Source: Neptunomonas qingdaonensis (GTDB lineage Bacteria > Pseudomonadota > Gammaproteobacteria > Pseudomonadales > Balneatricaceae). From it: a stretch of DNA of 64,000 bases. A program made the translations under genes and the position numbers. The notes beneath the pieces are model-generated. The model ran no database searches. It was not told the DNA's origin and worked only from the letters and a program-made list of their open reading frames with translations. This document shows, in pieces, positions 47,706 to 57,161 of the stretch. Position 1 is the stretch's first letter; every line of letters begins with the position of its first letter. The stretch is taken from assembly GCF_900113275.1 (NCBI RefSeq), contig NZ_FOOU01000009.1, positions 1 to 64,000 on the forward strand. The letters run 5' to 3'.

Positions 47706-48419
47706 TCAGACACCCAAATACGTGTTCAAAAGTTCTGTTTTTGCTTTAAGTTCATGCGCATGCACTTGTTCGACGATATGCCCATGCTCCATCACGTAGT
47801 GGCGGTCTGCAATCGGAGCCGCAAAACGAAAGTTCTGTTCGACCAGTAAAATGGTTAAACCACGTTCTTTCAGCGCCATCAGCACTTCTGCTAATTTTTG
47901 AACGATGACAGGTGCCAAACCTTCGGTTATTTCATCAAGTAGCAAGATGTTTGCACCGGTGCGCAAAATACGCGCTAACGCCAGCATCTGCTGCTCCCCA
48001 CCTGACAAACGCGTTCCCTGGCTGAAACGTCGCTCATACAGGTTTGGAAACATCTCATAGATCTCTTCAACACTGACACCATCAGAACGCACTGCGGGCG
48101 GCAACATTAAATTTTCTTCAACATTCAGGCTGGAAAATATGCCGCGCTCTTCCGGGCAGAAACCTATACCTAAGTGCGCTATTTTATGCGCTGGCATATT
48201 GATAGTTTCAGTACCATTAATCACAATCGAGCCGGTACGTCGGCCCACCATGCTCATAATAGCTTTGAGCGTTGTTGAACGCCCTGCTCCATTTCGACCC
48301 AACAAAGTAACAAGCTCACCCTGCCCGATAGACATGTCGATACCATGAAGAATATGAGATTCTCCATAAAAAGCGTGCAAATCATTAATACGGATTTTTT
48401 CAGGACGTGTAGTACTCAT
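47706..48419 (-). CDS. livF: Liv ABC transporter ATPase LivF (Walker A with Arg in place of Lys)
   Basis: A 237-residue ATPase. The signature LSGGEQQMLALARIL, Walker B ILLLDEITEGLAP and the H-loop are intact. Walker A reads GRNGAGRSTT: residue 47 is arginine (codon CGT on the minus strand) instead of the usual lysine. Some LivF homologues carry this change, to my recollection, so it may still function, perhaps with the catalytic load on LivG. It overlaps livG by four bases (ATGA). Confidence 0.92.
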   Translation of the reverse strand: MSTTRPEKIRINDLHAFYGESHILHGIDMSIGQGELVTLLGRNGAGRSTTLKAIMSMVGRRTGSIVINGTETINMPAHKIAHLGIGFCPEERGIFSSLNVEENLMLPPAVRSDGVSVEEIYEMFPNLYERRFSQGTRLSGGEQQMLALARILRTGANILLLDEITEGLAPVIVQKLAEVLMALKERGLTILLVEQNFRFAAPIADRHYVMEHGHIVEQVHAHELKAKTELLNTYLGV

Positions 48420-49183
48420 GCTTGCACCTCATCAGCGGCAACACCTAAATACGCTTCCTGAACACGAGGGTCAGCAGAAACTGACTCATAATCACCTTCG
48501 GTCAGAACGGCTCCCCGTTGCAGCACCGTTATCTGATCTGCGAGCTTGGAAACCACATGTAAATTATGCTCAACCATCAAAATGGTGCGGTCTTTAGAGA
48601 CCCGCTTAATCAGGTCAGCAACCACATCTACATCTTCATGCCCCATGCCCTGTGTCGGCTCATCCAGCAACATCAACTCAGGCTCTAATGCGAGCGTAGT
48701 CGCAATCTCCAAAGCACGTTTACGGCCATAGGAAAGATCTACCGTTTTCGCACCCGCAAAATCCCCCAAGCCAACCGACTCGAGCAACTCCACAGCCCTG
48801 TCATCCAGACGATTAAGCACTTTATCCGATTTCCAAAAATGAAAACTATTACCCTCTTTTCGCTGCAATGCGACACGCACATTTTCCAACACACTCAGAT
48901 GAGGAAATACAGCCGATATCTGAAACGAACGAACGACACCTCTGCGTGCTATCGCTGCAGATTTCATTGACGTAATATCATTACCATTAAATAAAATCTT
49001 GCCTGATGTCGGTGTCAGGAACTTAGTTAAAAGGTTAAAAACGGTGGTCTTACCAGCCCCGTTTGGACCTATCAGCGCATGTATATGACCTCGCTGAATC
49101 TTAAGACTCACATCATCTACGGCCGTAAAGCCTTTGAATTCTTTTATGAGATTCTGGGTCTCCAGAACGTAATCTGCACTCAT
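48416..49183 (-). CDS. livG: Liv ABC transporter ATPase LivG
   Basis: A 255-residue ATPase with regular Walker A (GPNGAGKTT), signature (DLSYGRKRALEIATTL) and Walker B (LMLLDEPTQGM). The Gln after Pro-Thr and the long insertion typical of LivG are present. It is the first gene of the minus-strand operon, divergent from liuR, with a LiuR-like palindrome about 55-70 bases before the start. Confidence 0.93.
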   Translation of the reverse strand: MSADYVLETQNLIKEFKGFTAVDDVSLKIQRGHIHALIGPNGAGKTTVFNLLTKFLTPTSGKILFNGNDITSMKSAAIARRGVVRSFQISAVFPHLSVLENVRVALQRKEGNSFHFWKSDKVLNRLDDRAVELLESVGLGDFAGAKTVDLSYGRKRALEIATTLALEPELMLLDEPTQGMGHEDVDVVADLIKRVSKDRTILMVEHNLHVVSKLADQITVLQRGAVLTEGDYESVSADPRVQEAYLGVAADEVQA

Positions 49184-49236
49184 GCGGTACTATGCCTCTT
49201 TTGTTCTTATTGTGCATCTTTCGCTGCGCTGAATAC

Positions 49237-49252
49237 TTACTTTTACGTAAGC
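49237..49252 (-). promoter_or_regulatory. LiuR-like operator before livG
   Basis: TTACTTTTACGTAAGC is a variant of the palindrome at 49413-49429, sharing TTTACGTAA. It lies upstream of livG in the liv/liuR divergent region. One half is weaker, so occupancy may be lower than at liuR. Confidence 0.55.
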
Positions 49253-49412
49253 GCTGTATAGAAATTAGCAATTTCCCTTACTGGAAGCCAAGTAGTACTT
49301 TGGTCTAATACCGCCTTATAAAGGCCCTATTATGATGTATTAAACAATATAAAACAAAGACTTAACCAATTAAAAAATAATCATGTATAATTTCACTATG
49401 ACCTTTTGCTAC

Positions 49413-49429
49413 TTTACGTTTACGTAAAC
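49413..49429 (+). promoter_or_regulatory. LiuR-like operator before liuR
   Basis: TTTACGTTTACGTAAAC, a palindrome with TTTACG arms, 41-57 bases before the liuR ATG. MerR-type regulators bind such dyads between -35 and -10 boxes. It would serve as autoregulatory site and control the whole liuRABCDE run. Confidence 0.7.
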
Positions 49430-49469
49430 TTCCGCTACATTAACCTTACAGAAAATATGACACACAACT

Positions 49470-49904
49470 ATGGAAAATAAGGCAACATACTCAATCAGCG
49501 AACTGGCAACCGAATTTGATATTACGACACGTAGTATTCGGTTTTATGAAGATCAGGGTTTGCTTTCTCCTCGGCGCCGGGGACAAACACGCATTTACAG
49601 CCGGCAGGACCGGGTGCGCCTTAAATTAATTTTACGCGGCAAGCGATTAGGCTTTTCGCTTGCTGAAACCCGGGAGTTATTTGACCTTTGGGACGAAACC
49701 TTGTCTGGTAGCGAGAAGCAGCTAAATCTGCTATTGAATAAGATCCTGGAGCGTAAAGCAGCTCTTGAACAGCAACTCAACGATATCGCAATGGTTCGAT
49801 TAGAACTTGAAAGTGCCGAAAACCGTTGTAACGAAGCACTTAAGGAACTAACGGACAAAAAAACAAAAAGCGAACCTGGACTGAACACCATCAGACAGGA
49901 ATAA
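49470..49904 (+). CDS. liuR: MerR-family regulator of leucine/isovalerate degradation
   Basis: A 144-residue MerR protein. The N-terminal winged helix (YSISELATEFDITTRSIRFY, then EDQGLLSPRRRGQTRIYSR) binds DNA; the C-terminal coiled coil (KILERKAALEQQLNDIAMVR) dimerises. There is no metal-binding cysteine pair of metal sensors (only one Cys, near residue 124). Its position directly before liuA identifies it as LiuR, which in proteobacteria regulates branched-chain amino-acid catabolism. It starts the liu operon, 21 bases before liuA. Confidence 0.92.
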   Translation: MENKATYSISELATEFDITTRSIRFYEDQGLLSPRRRGQTRIYSRQDRVRLKLILRGKRLGFSLAETRELFDLWDETLSGSEKQLNLLLNKILERKAALEQQLNDIAMVRLELESAENRCNEALKELTDKKTKSEPGLNTIRQE

Positions 49905-49925
49905 GCAAAACTAAGGATGTGAAAG

Positions 49926-51092
49926 ATGATTTCTCAATACACAGAGTTGAACTTCGGACTTGGCGAAACAATCGATATGCTACGCGAACAGATCAATAGC
50001 TTTGCGGCTAAAGAGATTGCACCTCGAGCAGAACAGATTGATCACGACAACGAATTTCCAAACGACTTATGGCGCAAATTTGGTGATATGGGTCTGCTCG
50101 GCATTACCGTTAGTGAAGAATACGGTGGTGTTGGCATGGGTTACGTTTCCCATATCATTGCAATGGAAGAGATCAGCCGCGCATCGGCGTCAGTTGGTTT
50201 ATCTTATGGCGCTCATTCAAATCTCTGTGTGAACCAGATTCATCGCAACGGTACTGAAGAACAGAAACACAAGTACTTACCTAAACTGATCAGCGGTGAA
50301 CACATTGGCGCTTTAGCCATGTCTGAGCCAAACGCAGGTTCTGATGTTGTTTCCATGAAGCTCAGCGCACGTGACAACGGCGATCACTATCTGCTGAACG
50401 GCAACAAAATGTGGATCACCAACGGCCCTGATGCCAACACCTATGTCATCTACGCAAAAACCGATATCAAAGCAGGCCCTCGTGGTATTACCGCTTTCAT
50501 CGTTGAACGTGATTTTCCTGGCTTCTCCCGCCATCAGAAACTCGACAAACTAGGGATGCGCGGCTCCAATACATGCGAACTGGTTTTCCAGGACTGCCCT
50601 GTTCCAAAAGAAAACATTCTCGGCGAATTGAATGGCGGCGTGAAAGTACTGATGAGCGGTCTGGATTATGAACGCCTGGTCTTATCGGGAGGCCCGCTGG
50701 GTATTATGCAAGCTGCCATGGATATCTGTGTTCCTTATATTCGTGACCGTCAGCAGTTTGGCAAGCCTATTGGTGAGTTCGAACTGGTACAGGGAAAAAT
50801 TGCCGACATGTACACCCTGATGAACGCCTCAAAATCTTATGTTTACCTGAACGGTATGGCGGCAGAGCGCGGCGAAACCTCGCGTAAAGATGCTGCTGGC
50901 TGCATACTCTTTACTGCAGAAATGGCGACTAAAATTGCTCTGGATGCTATCCAGCTGCTCGGTGGTAATGGTTATATCAACGAATTCCCTACGGGTCGTC
51001 TGTTACGTGACGCCAAGCTATATGAAATCGGCGCGGGCACCTCTGAAATCCGCCGCATGCTAATCGGACGTGAGCTTTACCTTAACAAGTAA
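49926..51092 (+). CDS. liuA: Isovaleryl-CoA dehydrogenase
   Basis: A 388-residue acyl-CoA dehydrogenase that oxidises isovaleryl-CoA to 3-methylcrotonyl-CoA with electrons passing to [22 protein letters not shown] and [17 protein letters not shown] are the FAD/substrate motifs, [20 protein letters not shown] and [18 protein letters not shown] the C-terminal signatures. The assignment to isovaleryl-CoA rests on close family motifs and the liu context. It is separated from liuB by a perfect 13-bp hairpin. Confidence 0.95.
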   Translation: MISQYTELNFGLGETIDMLREQINSFAAKEIAPRAEQIDHDNEFPNDLWRKFGDMGLLGITVSEEYGGVGMGYVSHIIAMEEISRASASVGLSYGAHSNLCVNQIHRNGTEEQKHKYLPKLISGEHIGALAMSEPNAGSDVVSMKLSARDNGDHYLLNGNKMWITNGPDANTYVIYAKTDIKAGPRGITAFIVERDFPGFSRHQKLDKLGMRGSNTCELVFQDCPVPKENILGELNGGVKVLMSGLDYERLVLSGGPLGIMQAAMDICVPYIRDRQQFGKPIGEFELVQGKIADMYTLMNASKSYVYLNGMAAERGETSRKDAAGCILFTAEMATKIALDAIQLLGGNGYINEFPTGRLLRDAKLYEIGAGTSEIRRMLIGRELYLNK

Positions 51093-51137
51093 CCGCTTTC
51101 TTTTTATCAGCTTATATCCCATCAAATACAACTAAAC

Positions 51138-51168
51138 AGATTCAGATGATCATGCATCATCTGAATCT
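51138..51168 (+). other. Perfect intercistronic hairpin between liuA and liuB
   Basis: AGATTCAGATGAT (51138-51150) and ATCATCTGAATCT (51156-51168) pair without mismatch around CATGC, 14 bases before the liuB start and directly before its AGGACAGG. There is no T-run, so it is not a terminator; it may block ribosome access, stabilise the liuA end, or be an operator. Confidence 0.75.
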
Positions 51169-51182
51169 AATGAGGACAGGAT

Positions 51183-52790
51183 ATGTCGATCATCCAATCC
51201 AAGGTAAACACACGTGCTGAAGATTTCGTCGCCCGTCAGGAGTCGATGCAAACTGCCGTTTCAGATTTACGTGAAAAAGTCAGTGTTATTGAACAAGGTG
51301 GCGGCCCCTCTTATCAGGAACGTCATACGGCGCGCGGCAAGTTACTTCCGCGTGATCGTATTAATACCTTAATTGATCCGGGCTCAGCTTTTCTTGAGCT
51401 GTCTCAAATGGCCGCTTATAAGGTCTATGAAGACAACATTCCAGCCGCCGGCATTATCACCGGTATTGGCCGTGTATCTGGCCAGGAATGCATGATCATT
51501 GCCAACGATGCTACGGTAAAAGGTGGAACTTATTTCCCACTCACTGTTAAAAAGCATCTTCGTGCACAAGAAATTGCAGAACAAAACCACCTGCCATGTA
51601 TCTACCTGGTTGACTCCGGCGGCGCCAATCTACCTCAGCAAGATGATGTGTTCCCTGATCGCGACCATTTCGGACGTATCTTTTTTAATCAGGCTCGCAT
51701 GTCCTCTAAAGGCATACCACAGGTTGCTGTTGTAATGGGCTTGTGTACTGCAGGGGGCGCTTACGTACCCGCCATGGCTGATGAATCAATTATCGTTCGC
51801 AATCAAGGCACGATCTTTCTGGCGGGCCCGCCGCTGGTTAAAGCCGCCACGGGCGAAGTGGTCAGTGCTGAAGATCTTGGCGGCGCTGATGTTCACTGTA
51901 AAGTATCAGGCGTTGCCGACCACTATGCAGAAAACGACCAGCATGCACTGCAGATAGCACGTACCTGTATCGCTAACCTGAACCGTAAGAAAGAGATCAA
52001 CCTGGACATTAAGCCTTCTGTAGAGCCTCTCTACCCTGCTGAAGAGCTATACGGTATTGTCGGTACTGACCTTAAAAAGCCTTTTGATGTTCGTGACGTG
52101 ATTGCACGCATTGCTGATGGCTCTGACTTTGACGAGTTTAAAAAGAACTACGGCACCACATTGGTCACCGGCTTTGCACATATCTATGGCTACCCTGTCG
52201 GCATTATTGCAAACAACGGTATCCTGTTCAGCGAGTCTGCACAAAAAGGCGCTCACTTCATTGAACTCTGTTGTCAACGTAAAATACCACTGCTGTTCCT
52301 GCAAAACATTACCGGATTTATGGTTGGCCAGAAGTATGAAGCGGAAGGTATTGCCAAACATGGAGCCAAGCTGGTTACAGCGGTTGCCTGTGCAGAAGTG
52401 CCAAAGCTGACCGTATTGATCGGTGGCTCATTCGGAGCAGGCAACTACGGCATGTGTGGTCGGGCATACAGCCCTAACTTCTTATGGATGTGGCCAAATG
52501 CACGCATCTCCGTCATGGGTGGTGAACAAGCCGCTGGCGTTATGGCCACGGTGACACGCGACGGCAAAGAGCGTAAAGGCGAAACATGGTCTGCTGAAGA
52601 GGAAGCCAAATTCAAAAAGCCGATTGTTGATACCTACGAACACCAGGGGCATCCTTATTATGCCTCTGCGCGCTTGTGGGATGACGGGGTGATTGATCCT
52701 GCCCAAACCCGCGCCGTTATCGGTATGGGATTATCTGCCGCGCTGAATAAACCGGTAGGCGAAACCCGCTTCGGTATATTCCGGATGTAA
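51183..52790 (+). CDS. liuB: Methylcrotonyl-CoA carboxylase, carboxyltransferase (beta) subunit
   Basis: A 535-residue acyl-CoA carboxyltransferase. It moves CO2 from biotin on LiuD to 3-methylcrotonyl-CoA, giving 3-methylglutaconyl-CoA. Both crotonase-like halves are present; oxyanion-hole segments such as [20 protein letters not shown] and [18 protein letters not shown] are typical. [20 protein letters not shown] supports the MCC rather than the PCC subfamily. It is followed closely by liuC and liuD. Confidence 0.96.
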   Translation: MSIIQSKVNTRAEDFVARQESMQTAVSDLREKVSVIEQGGGPSYQERHTARGKLLPRDRINTLIDPGSAFLELSQMAAYKVYEDNIPAAGIITGIGRVSGQECMIIANDATVKGGTYFPLTVKKHLRAQEIAEQNHLPCIYLVDSGGANLPQQDDVFPDRDHFGRIFFNQARMSSKGIPQVAVVMGLCTAGGAYVPAMADESIIVRNQGTIFLAGPPLVKAATGEVVSAEDLGGADVHCKVSGVADHYAENDQHALQIARTCIANLNRKKEINLDIKPSVEPLYPAEELYGIVGTDLKKPFDVRDVIARIADGSDFDEFKKNYGTTLVTGFAHIYGYPVGIIANNGILFSESAQKGAHFIELCCQRKIPLLFLQNITGFMVGQKYEAEGIAKHGAKLVTAVACAEVPKLTVLIGGSFGAGNYGMCGRAYSPNFLWMWPNARISVMGGEQAAGVMATVTRDGKERKGETWSAEEEAKFKKPIVDTYEHQGHPYYASARLWDDGVIDPAQTRAVIGMGLSAALNKPVGETRFGIFRM

Positions 52791-52803
52791 TGGAGTGACT
52801 ATT

Positions 52804-53604
52804 ATGACCAATAATAATAATCGTGTACTCCTGAGTATTAGTGAAGACGGCATCGCCGAACTGACACTGAACCGTCCGGAAGTACATAATGCTTTTGATG
52901 ATGATGTAATCGAACAATTGATCGCTCAACTTGAAAGCGTTGCCAATAATGAGGCTGTTCGCGTATTAGTCTTACGCTCAAACGGTAAGAATTTTTCTGC
53001 CGGTGCGGACCTTGGCTGGATGCGCCGGATGGCGAAAAACTCCCATCAGGAAAACCTGCAGGATGCAGGTCGCCTCGCCAAACTCATGCAACTGCTTAAC
53101 GATCTGAATAAGCCGACTATCGGCCTGGTTCAGGGTGCAGCTTATGGTGGTGCAGTCGGACTGGCAGCCTGTTGCGATATGGTTATCGCTTCTGAAGACG
53201 CGCAATTTTGTCTGAGTGAAGTAAAGATCGGTCTTATTCCCGCGGTAATAAGCCCCTACGTTGTGCGGGCTATTGGCGAGCGTCAATCTCGTCGCTACTT
53301 CCTGACGGCTGAACCCTTTTCTGCTGCTATTGCGCAGAATTTCGGATTGGTACATGAAGTCGTTGCTTCTCCTGAGCTTTTTGATGATGCCTGCGCTCGC
53401 ATCACTCGCACACTCAGCAAAAACAGCCCACAAGGAATGCGTGCAGCAAAAGAACTTACCTTTGCTGTGAGCCATAAAGTTATTGATCAAACCGTTATCC
53501 AGGATACGGCCCAACGCATTGCTGATATACGTGTCAGTGCTGAAGGACAGGAAGGCTTGAGTGCTTTTCTTGAAAAACGTAAACCCAACTGGATTCAGGA
53601 GTAA
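52804..53604 (+). CDS. liuC: Methylglutaconyl-CoA hydratase
   Basis: A 266-residue crotonase-family enzyme that hydrates 3-methylglutaconyl-CoA to HMG-CoA. The ATG at 52804 is preferred over an in-frame GTG at 52795 because GGAG lies eight bases upstream. The oxyanion-hole sequences FSAGADLGWMRRMA and GAAYGGAVGLAACCDMVIAS fit LiuC-type hydratases. Its role is set by lying between the two MCC subunit genes. Confidence 0.94.
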   Translation: MTNNNNRVLLSISEDGIAELTLNRPEVHNAFDDDVIEQLIAQLESVANNEAVRVLVLRSNGKNFSAGADLGWMRRMAKNSHQENLQDAGRLAKLMQLLNDLNKPTIGLVQGAAYGGAVGLAACCDMVIASEDAQFCLSEVKIGLIPAVISPYVVRAIGERQSRRYFLTAEPFSAAIAQNFGLVHEVVASPELFDDACARITRTLSKNSPQGMRAAKELTFAVSHKVIDQTVIQDTAQRIADIRVSAEGQEGLSAFLEKRKPNWIQE

Positions 53605-53610
53605 GTCACT

Positions 53611-55599
53611 ATGTTCAGCAAGATTTTAATTGCAAACCGTGGCGAGATTGCCTGTCGCGTCATTCAGACAGCTCACCGCCTTGGTATCCGTTGTGTCGCT
53701 GTTTATTCTGAAGCCGACCGCAATGCCCGCCATGTAGCCATGGCTGATGAAGCCTTCTTATTAGGCCCTGCACCCAGCAGCGAGAGCTACTTACGTGCTG
53801 ATAAAATTTTACAGATCGCCTTAAAATCAGGGGCACAAGCAATCCACCCTGGTTACGGATTCTTGTCAGAAAACACAGAATTCGCCAACGCTTGTGAAGC
53901 AAACGATATTGCTTTCATTGGCCCTCCTGCATCCGCTATCGCGGCAATGGGTTCTAAATCCGCGGCGAAAGATATCATGCTAAAAGCGGATGTTCCGCTG
54001 GTACCTGGCTATCATGGCGCTGATCAGGACCCCGCCCTACTCAAAGCCGAAGCTGAAAAATGCGGTTTCCCTCTTCTGCTTAAAGCGATTGCTGGCGGCG
54101 GTGGTAAAGGGATGCGTGTTGTCACACATATCGGCGAATTTACTGAAGCACTGGCGGCCGCTCAACGTGAATCTCAAAATGCATTCGGTAACCCCGACAT
54201 GCTGATTGAACGCTATCTGACCAAGCCGCGCCATGTTGAAATCCAGGTATTCTGTGATAAGCAGGGTAACGGCGTTTACTTAGCTGAGCGCGATTGCTCT
54301 GTGCAGCGTCGTCACCAAAAAGTCATTGAGGAAGCACCCGCACCAGGTCTTTCAGATGAAACGCGAAAAGCAATGGGTGAAACAGCCGTTGCTGCGGCAA
54401 AAGCAATCGACTATGTCGGTGCCGGAACGGTAGAGTTCCTGTATGACGAAGATGGCTCCTTCTACTTTATGGAGATGAACACTCGCTTGCAGGTAGAACA
54501 CCCTGTGACTGAAATGATCACAGGTCAGGACTTAGTTGAATGGCAGCTACGCATTGCCGATGGCGAGCCCCTACCGCTGCAGCAGGAACAGATTCAGATT
54601 CGCGGTCATGCTTTAGAAGCACGAGTCTATGCAGAAGACCCGGACAATGACTTCCTGCCCGTCACCGGTACCCTTCACTACCTGCGCACACCAGATGAAA
54701 ACGCCCATGTGCGTGTCGACACCGGTGTTATCGAAGGTGATGAAGTCAGCGTTTACTATGATCCGATGATTGCAAAATTGATCGTCTGGGATGAAGATCG
54801 TGAACAGGCGATCAACCGTATGGTGCATGCACTTGAGTCTTATCGCATTGGTGGCATGAAAACCAATATCCGCTTCCTGCGTCAACTCGCAGATAGCAAG
54901 CCGTTCCGTGATCAGGAACTGGATACCGGCTTTATCGAAAAGCATAACGACCTGCTCTTTCAAAAAGACAAAACCGACATTCAAAGCCAACTTGCACTCG
55001 CCACCAGCTATGTACTTGAAACCGAGCGTCAGACTCAGCCTAACAAAGACGATCCTGACTCCCCTTTCAATTTACAAACCAGCTGGCGTTTGAATGCTAA
55101 CTACTCGCGTCCGATGGAATGGGTCGTCGGCGAAGACCATCATCAGGTCAGCATAGTTGAGCAACAAAACGGCTATGATATCACTGTTGATAATGTCACC
55201 TTCAAAGTCTCTGCTACCTTAAGTGATGACCATCTTCGGGTTGTTATCAATGGCCACCGTCTGAGTATTCACGGACATCTGGCAGGCAATGATATGACCC
55301 TGTTCCGTGAAGGCCAGCAATTCCAATGCCAGCTCTTCCGTCACACCTTTGATGAAAGTGATCAATCGGCAGGCGGCTCACTGACTGCACCGATGAACGG
55401 CGCTATCGTTGCCGTACTGGCAGAAGCCGGACAAATTGTTAAACAAGGCGAAACCCTCGTCATCATGGAAGCTATGAAAATGGAACACAGCATCCGTGCG
55501 CCTCATGACGGCACTGTCACAGAAGTGTACTTTGCTGTCGGCGACTTAGTATCTGATGGAGCAGCACTGGTTGCTGTTGCACCGGTCGAGGAGGCATAA
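53611..55599 (+). CDS. liuD: Methylcrotonyl-CoA carboxylase, biotin-carrying (alpha) subunit
   Basis: A 662-residue protein. Residues 1-445 are biotin carboxylase (ATP-grasp [29 protein letters not shown]), followed by a BT-like linker and a C-terminal biotinyl domain (about residues 585-660) with the biotinylated Lys623 in EAMKMEH. It carboxylates biotin with bicarbonate and ATP and serves LiuB. Gap to liuC is six bases. It ends one base before liuE. Confidence 0.97.
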   Translation: MFSKILIANRGEIACRVIQTAHRLGIRCVAVYSEADRNARHVAMADEAFLLGPAPSSESYLRADKILQIALKSGAQAIHPGYGFLSENTEFANACEANDIAFIGPPASAIAAMGSKSAAKDIMLKADVPLVPGYHGADQDPALLKAEAEKCGFPLLLKAIAGGGGKGMRVVTHIGEFTEALAAAQRESQNAFGNPDMLIERYLTKPRHVEIQVFCDKQGNGVYLAERDCSVQRRHQKVIEEAPAPGLSDETRKAMGETAVAAAKAIDYVGAGTVEFLYDEDGSFYFMEMNTRLQVEHPVTEMITGQDLVEWQLRIADGEPLPLQQEQIQIRGHALEARVYAEDPDNDFLPVTGTLHYLRTPDENAHVRVDTGVIEGDEVSVYYDPMIAKLIVWDEDREQAINRMVHALESYRIGGMKTNIRFLRQLADSKPFRDQELDTGFIEKHNDLLFQKDKTDIQSQLALATSYVLETERQTQPNKDDPDSPFNLQTSWRLNANYSRPMEWVVGEDHHQVSIVEQQNGYDITVDNVTFKVSATLSDDHLRVVINGHRLSIHGHLAGNDMTLFREGQQFQCQLFRHTFDESDQSAGGSLTAPMNGAIVAVLAEAGQIVKQGETLVIMEAMKMEHSIRAPHDGTVTEVYFAVGDLVSDGAALVAVAPVEEA

Positions 55600-55600
55600 A

Positions 55601-56506
55601 ATGGGATTACCCACCAAAGCACGTATTGTTGAAGTCGGCCCACGCGACGGACTGCAAAATGAATCAGGCCCGGTAATTGCCACGGCAATTAAAGTCCAGC
55701 TGATCAATCGCCTTGCTGATGCTGGCATTAATCATATCGAAGCGGCCAGCTTTGTCTCTCCAAAATGGGTTCCGCAAATGGGTGATGCTGCCGAAGTGAT
55801 GGCAGGTATTACGCGTAAAGCGGGGGTAACCTATGCCGCCCTCACGCCTAACCTGAGAGGTGCCGAGGGAGCGATTGTTGCCCGTGCGGATGAAGTGGCG
55901 ATTTTTAGCGCCGCTTCTGAGTCCTTTACCCAAAAAAACATCAATTGCTCAATTGCTGAGAGCCTTGAGCGTTTTGTACCGGTTATTGAAGCAGCCAAGA
56001 AAAACAACATCCGTATTCGCGGTTATGTGTCCACCGTACTCGGCTGTCCATATGAAGGCGAAATTGATCCGGCTCAGGTCGCTGCGGTCGCCCGTGAATT
56101 GCTTGACATGGGCTGCTATGAAATCTCATTGGGCGACACCATCGGCGTTGGCACACCGGTTAAAGCACGAAAAATGCTGGCCCGGGTTGCCCATGAAGTT
56201 CCTGTGAAGCAACTCGCCGCGCATTTTCATGACACTTACGGTCAGGCATTAGCCAACCTGTATGCTGTCATGCAAGACGGCGTCAGTGTTATCGATACCT
56301 CCATTGCAGGCCTGGGTGGCTGTCCTTATGCGAAGGGAGCCTCAGGCAATGTTGCCACAGAGGATGTGGTATACATGCTGAATGGCTTGGGTATCGAAAC
56401 CGACATCGATCTGGAAAAACTGGTACCGGTAGGCAACTGGATTACACAGCAAATCGGACGCTCCAACGGTTCCAAAGTTGGCCTCGCCCTTGGCTGTGAA
56501 GAGTAA
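55601..56506 (+). CDS. liuE: Hydroxymethylglutaryl-CoA lyase
   Basis: A 301-residue TIM-barrel lyase that splits HMG-CoA into acetyl-CoA and acetoacetate, the last step of the leucine pathway. The start at 55601 uses GAGGAGG embedded in the end of liu[13 protein letters not shown] binds the divalent metal, [11 protein letters not shown] and [12 protein letters not shown] are catalytic segments, and [19 protein letters not shown] includes the active-site Cys. The open frame upstream of the ATG is the liuD gene in another phase. Confidence 0.96.
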   Translation: MGLPTKARIVEVGPRDGLQNESGPVIATAIKVQLINRLADAGINHIEAASFVSPKWVPQMGDAAEVMAGITRKAGVTYAALTPNLRGAEGAIVARADEVAIFSAASESFTQKNINCSIAESLERFVPVIEAAKKNNIRIRGYVSTVLGCPYEGEIDPAQVAAVARELLDMGCYEISLGDTIGVGTPVKARKMLARVAHEVPVKQLAAHFHDTYGQALANLYAVMQDGVSVIDTSIAGLGGCPYAKGASGNVATEDVVYMLNGLGIETDIDLEKLVPVGNWITQQIGRSNGSKVGLALGCEE

Positions 56507-56531
56507 ATAAATAAGCATGAGGCAAAGTAAC

Positions 56532-57125
56532 ATGAGTCAACCAAAGCAGATTACCGCACTTGACCTGCCGATTCCCGAGCATAAAGACCTACCGGAAGAG
56601 TTTCAGAAATACTTCGCAAAATGCGAAGAAAAACTGGGTATGGTTCCTAACGTTCTGACCGCTTATAGCCAGAATGTCGCTCAACTTGACATATTTGCAC
56701 GTTTTTACAACGAACTGATGTTTGGTGAAAGCGAACTTACCCCGCTGGAAAAGGAGATGATAGCGGTAGTCGTCTCTTCACAAAACCACTGTTACTACTG
56801 CCTTACTGCGCATGGGGCTGCTGTACGCGAGTACTCTGGTGATCCGGTTTTAGGAGAGCTTATGGTAATGAATTACCGCGCCGCCGACTTGCAACCCCGT
56901 CATCTCGCCATGCTCGATTTTGCCTATAAACTCACCTGCCAGCCTGACCAGATTATTGAATCAGACCGGCAAGCACTACGGGATGCAGGATTCAGTGATC
57001 AAGGCATCTGGGATATTGCTAATGTTACCGGCTTCTACAATATGACCAACCGAGTGGCCAGTGCAACGGAGATGCAGCCTAACCCGCAATACCATGCCAG
57101 CCATCGCGGCGCACGAAACTCATGA
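56532..57125 (+). CDS. AhpD-like peroxidase-related protein
   Basis: A 197-residue protein of the carboxymuconolactone decarboxylase/AhpD superfamily, close to the uncharacterised peroxidase-related family. The redox motif Cys-Tyr-Tyr-Cys lies in SQNHCYYCLTAHGAAV (about residue 83-86) with the proton-relay His nearby. The ATG at 56532 is favoured because GAGG lies nine bases upstream; another ATG is five codons earlier. It follows liuE by 25 bases, so it is likely in the operon, but has no known step in leucine breakdown. Confidence 0.85.
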   Translation: MSQPKQITALDLPIPEHKDLPEEFQKYFAKCEEKLGMVPNVLTAYSQNVAQLDIFARFYNELMFGESELTPLEKEMIAVVVSSQNHCYYCLTAHGAAVREYSGDPVLGELMVMNYRAADLQPRHLAMLDFAYKLTCQPDQIIESDRQALRDAGFSDQGIWDIANVTGFYNMTNRVASATEMQPNPQYHASHRGARNS

Positions 57126-57161
57126 ACTACCTGATAACAACAAGATTGCAGGGATTTTATT

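Noticed and set aside
52978-53514. Minus-strand frame of 178 codons opposite liuC
   Set aside because: Lies wholly within a well-supported crotonase gene; codon pattern is that of an antisense shadow.
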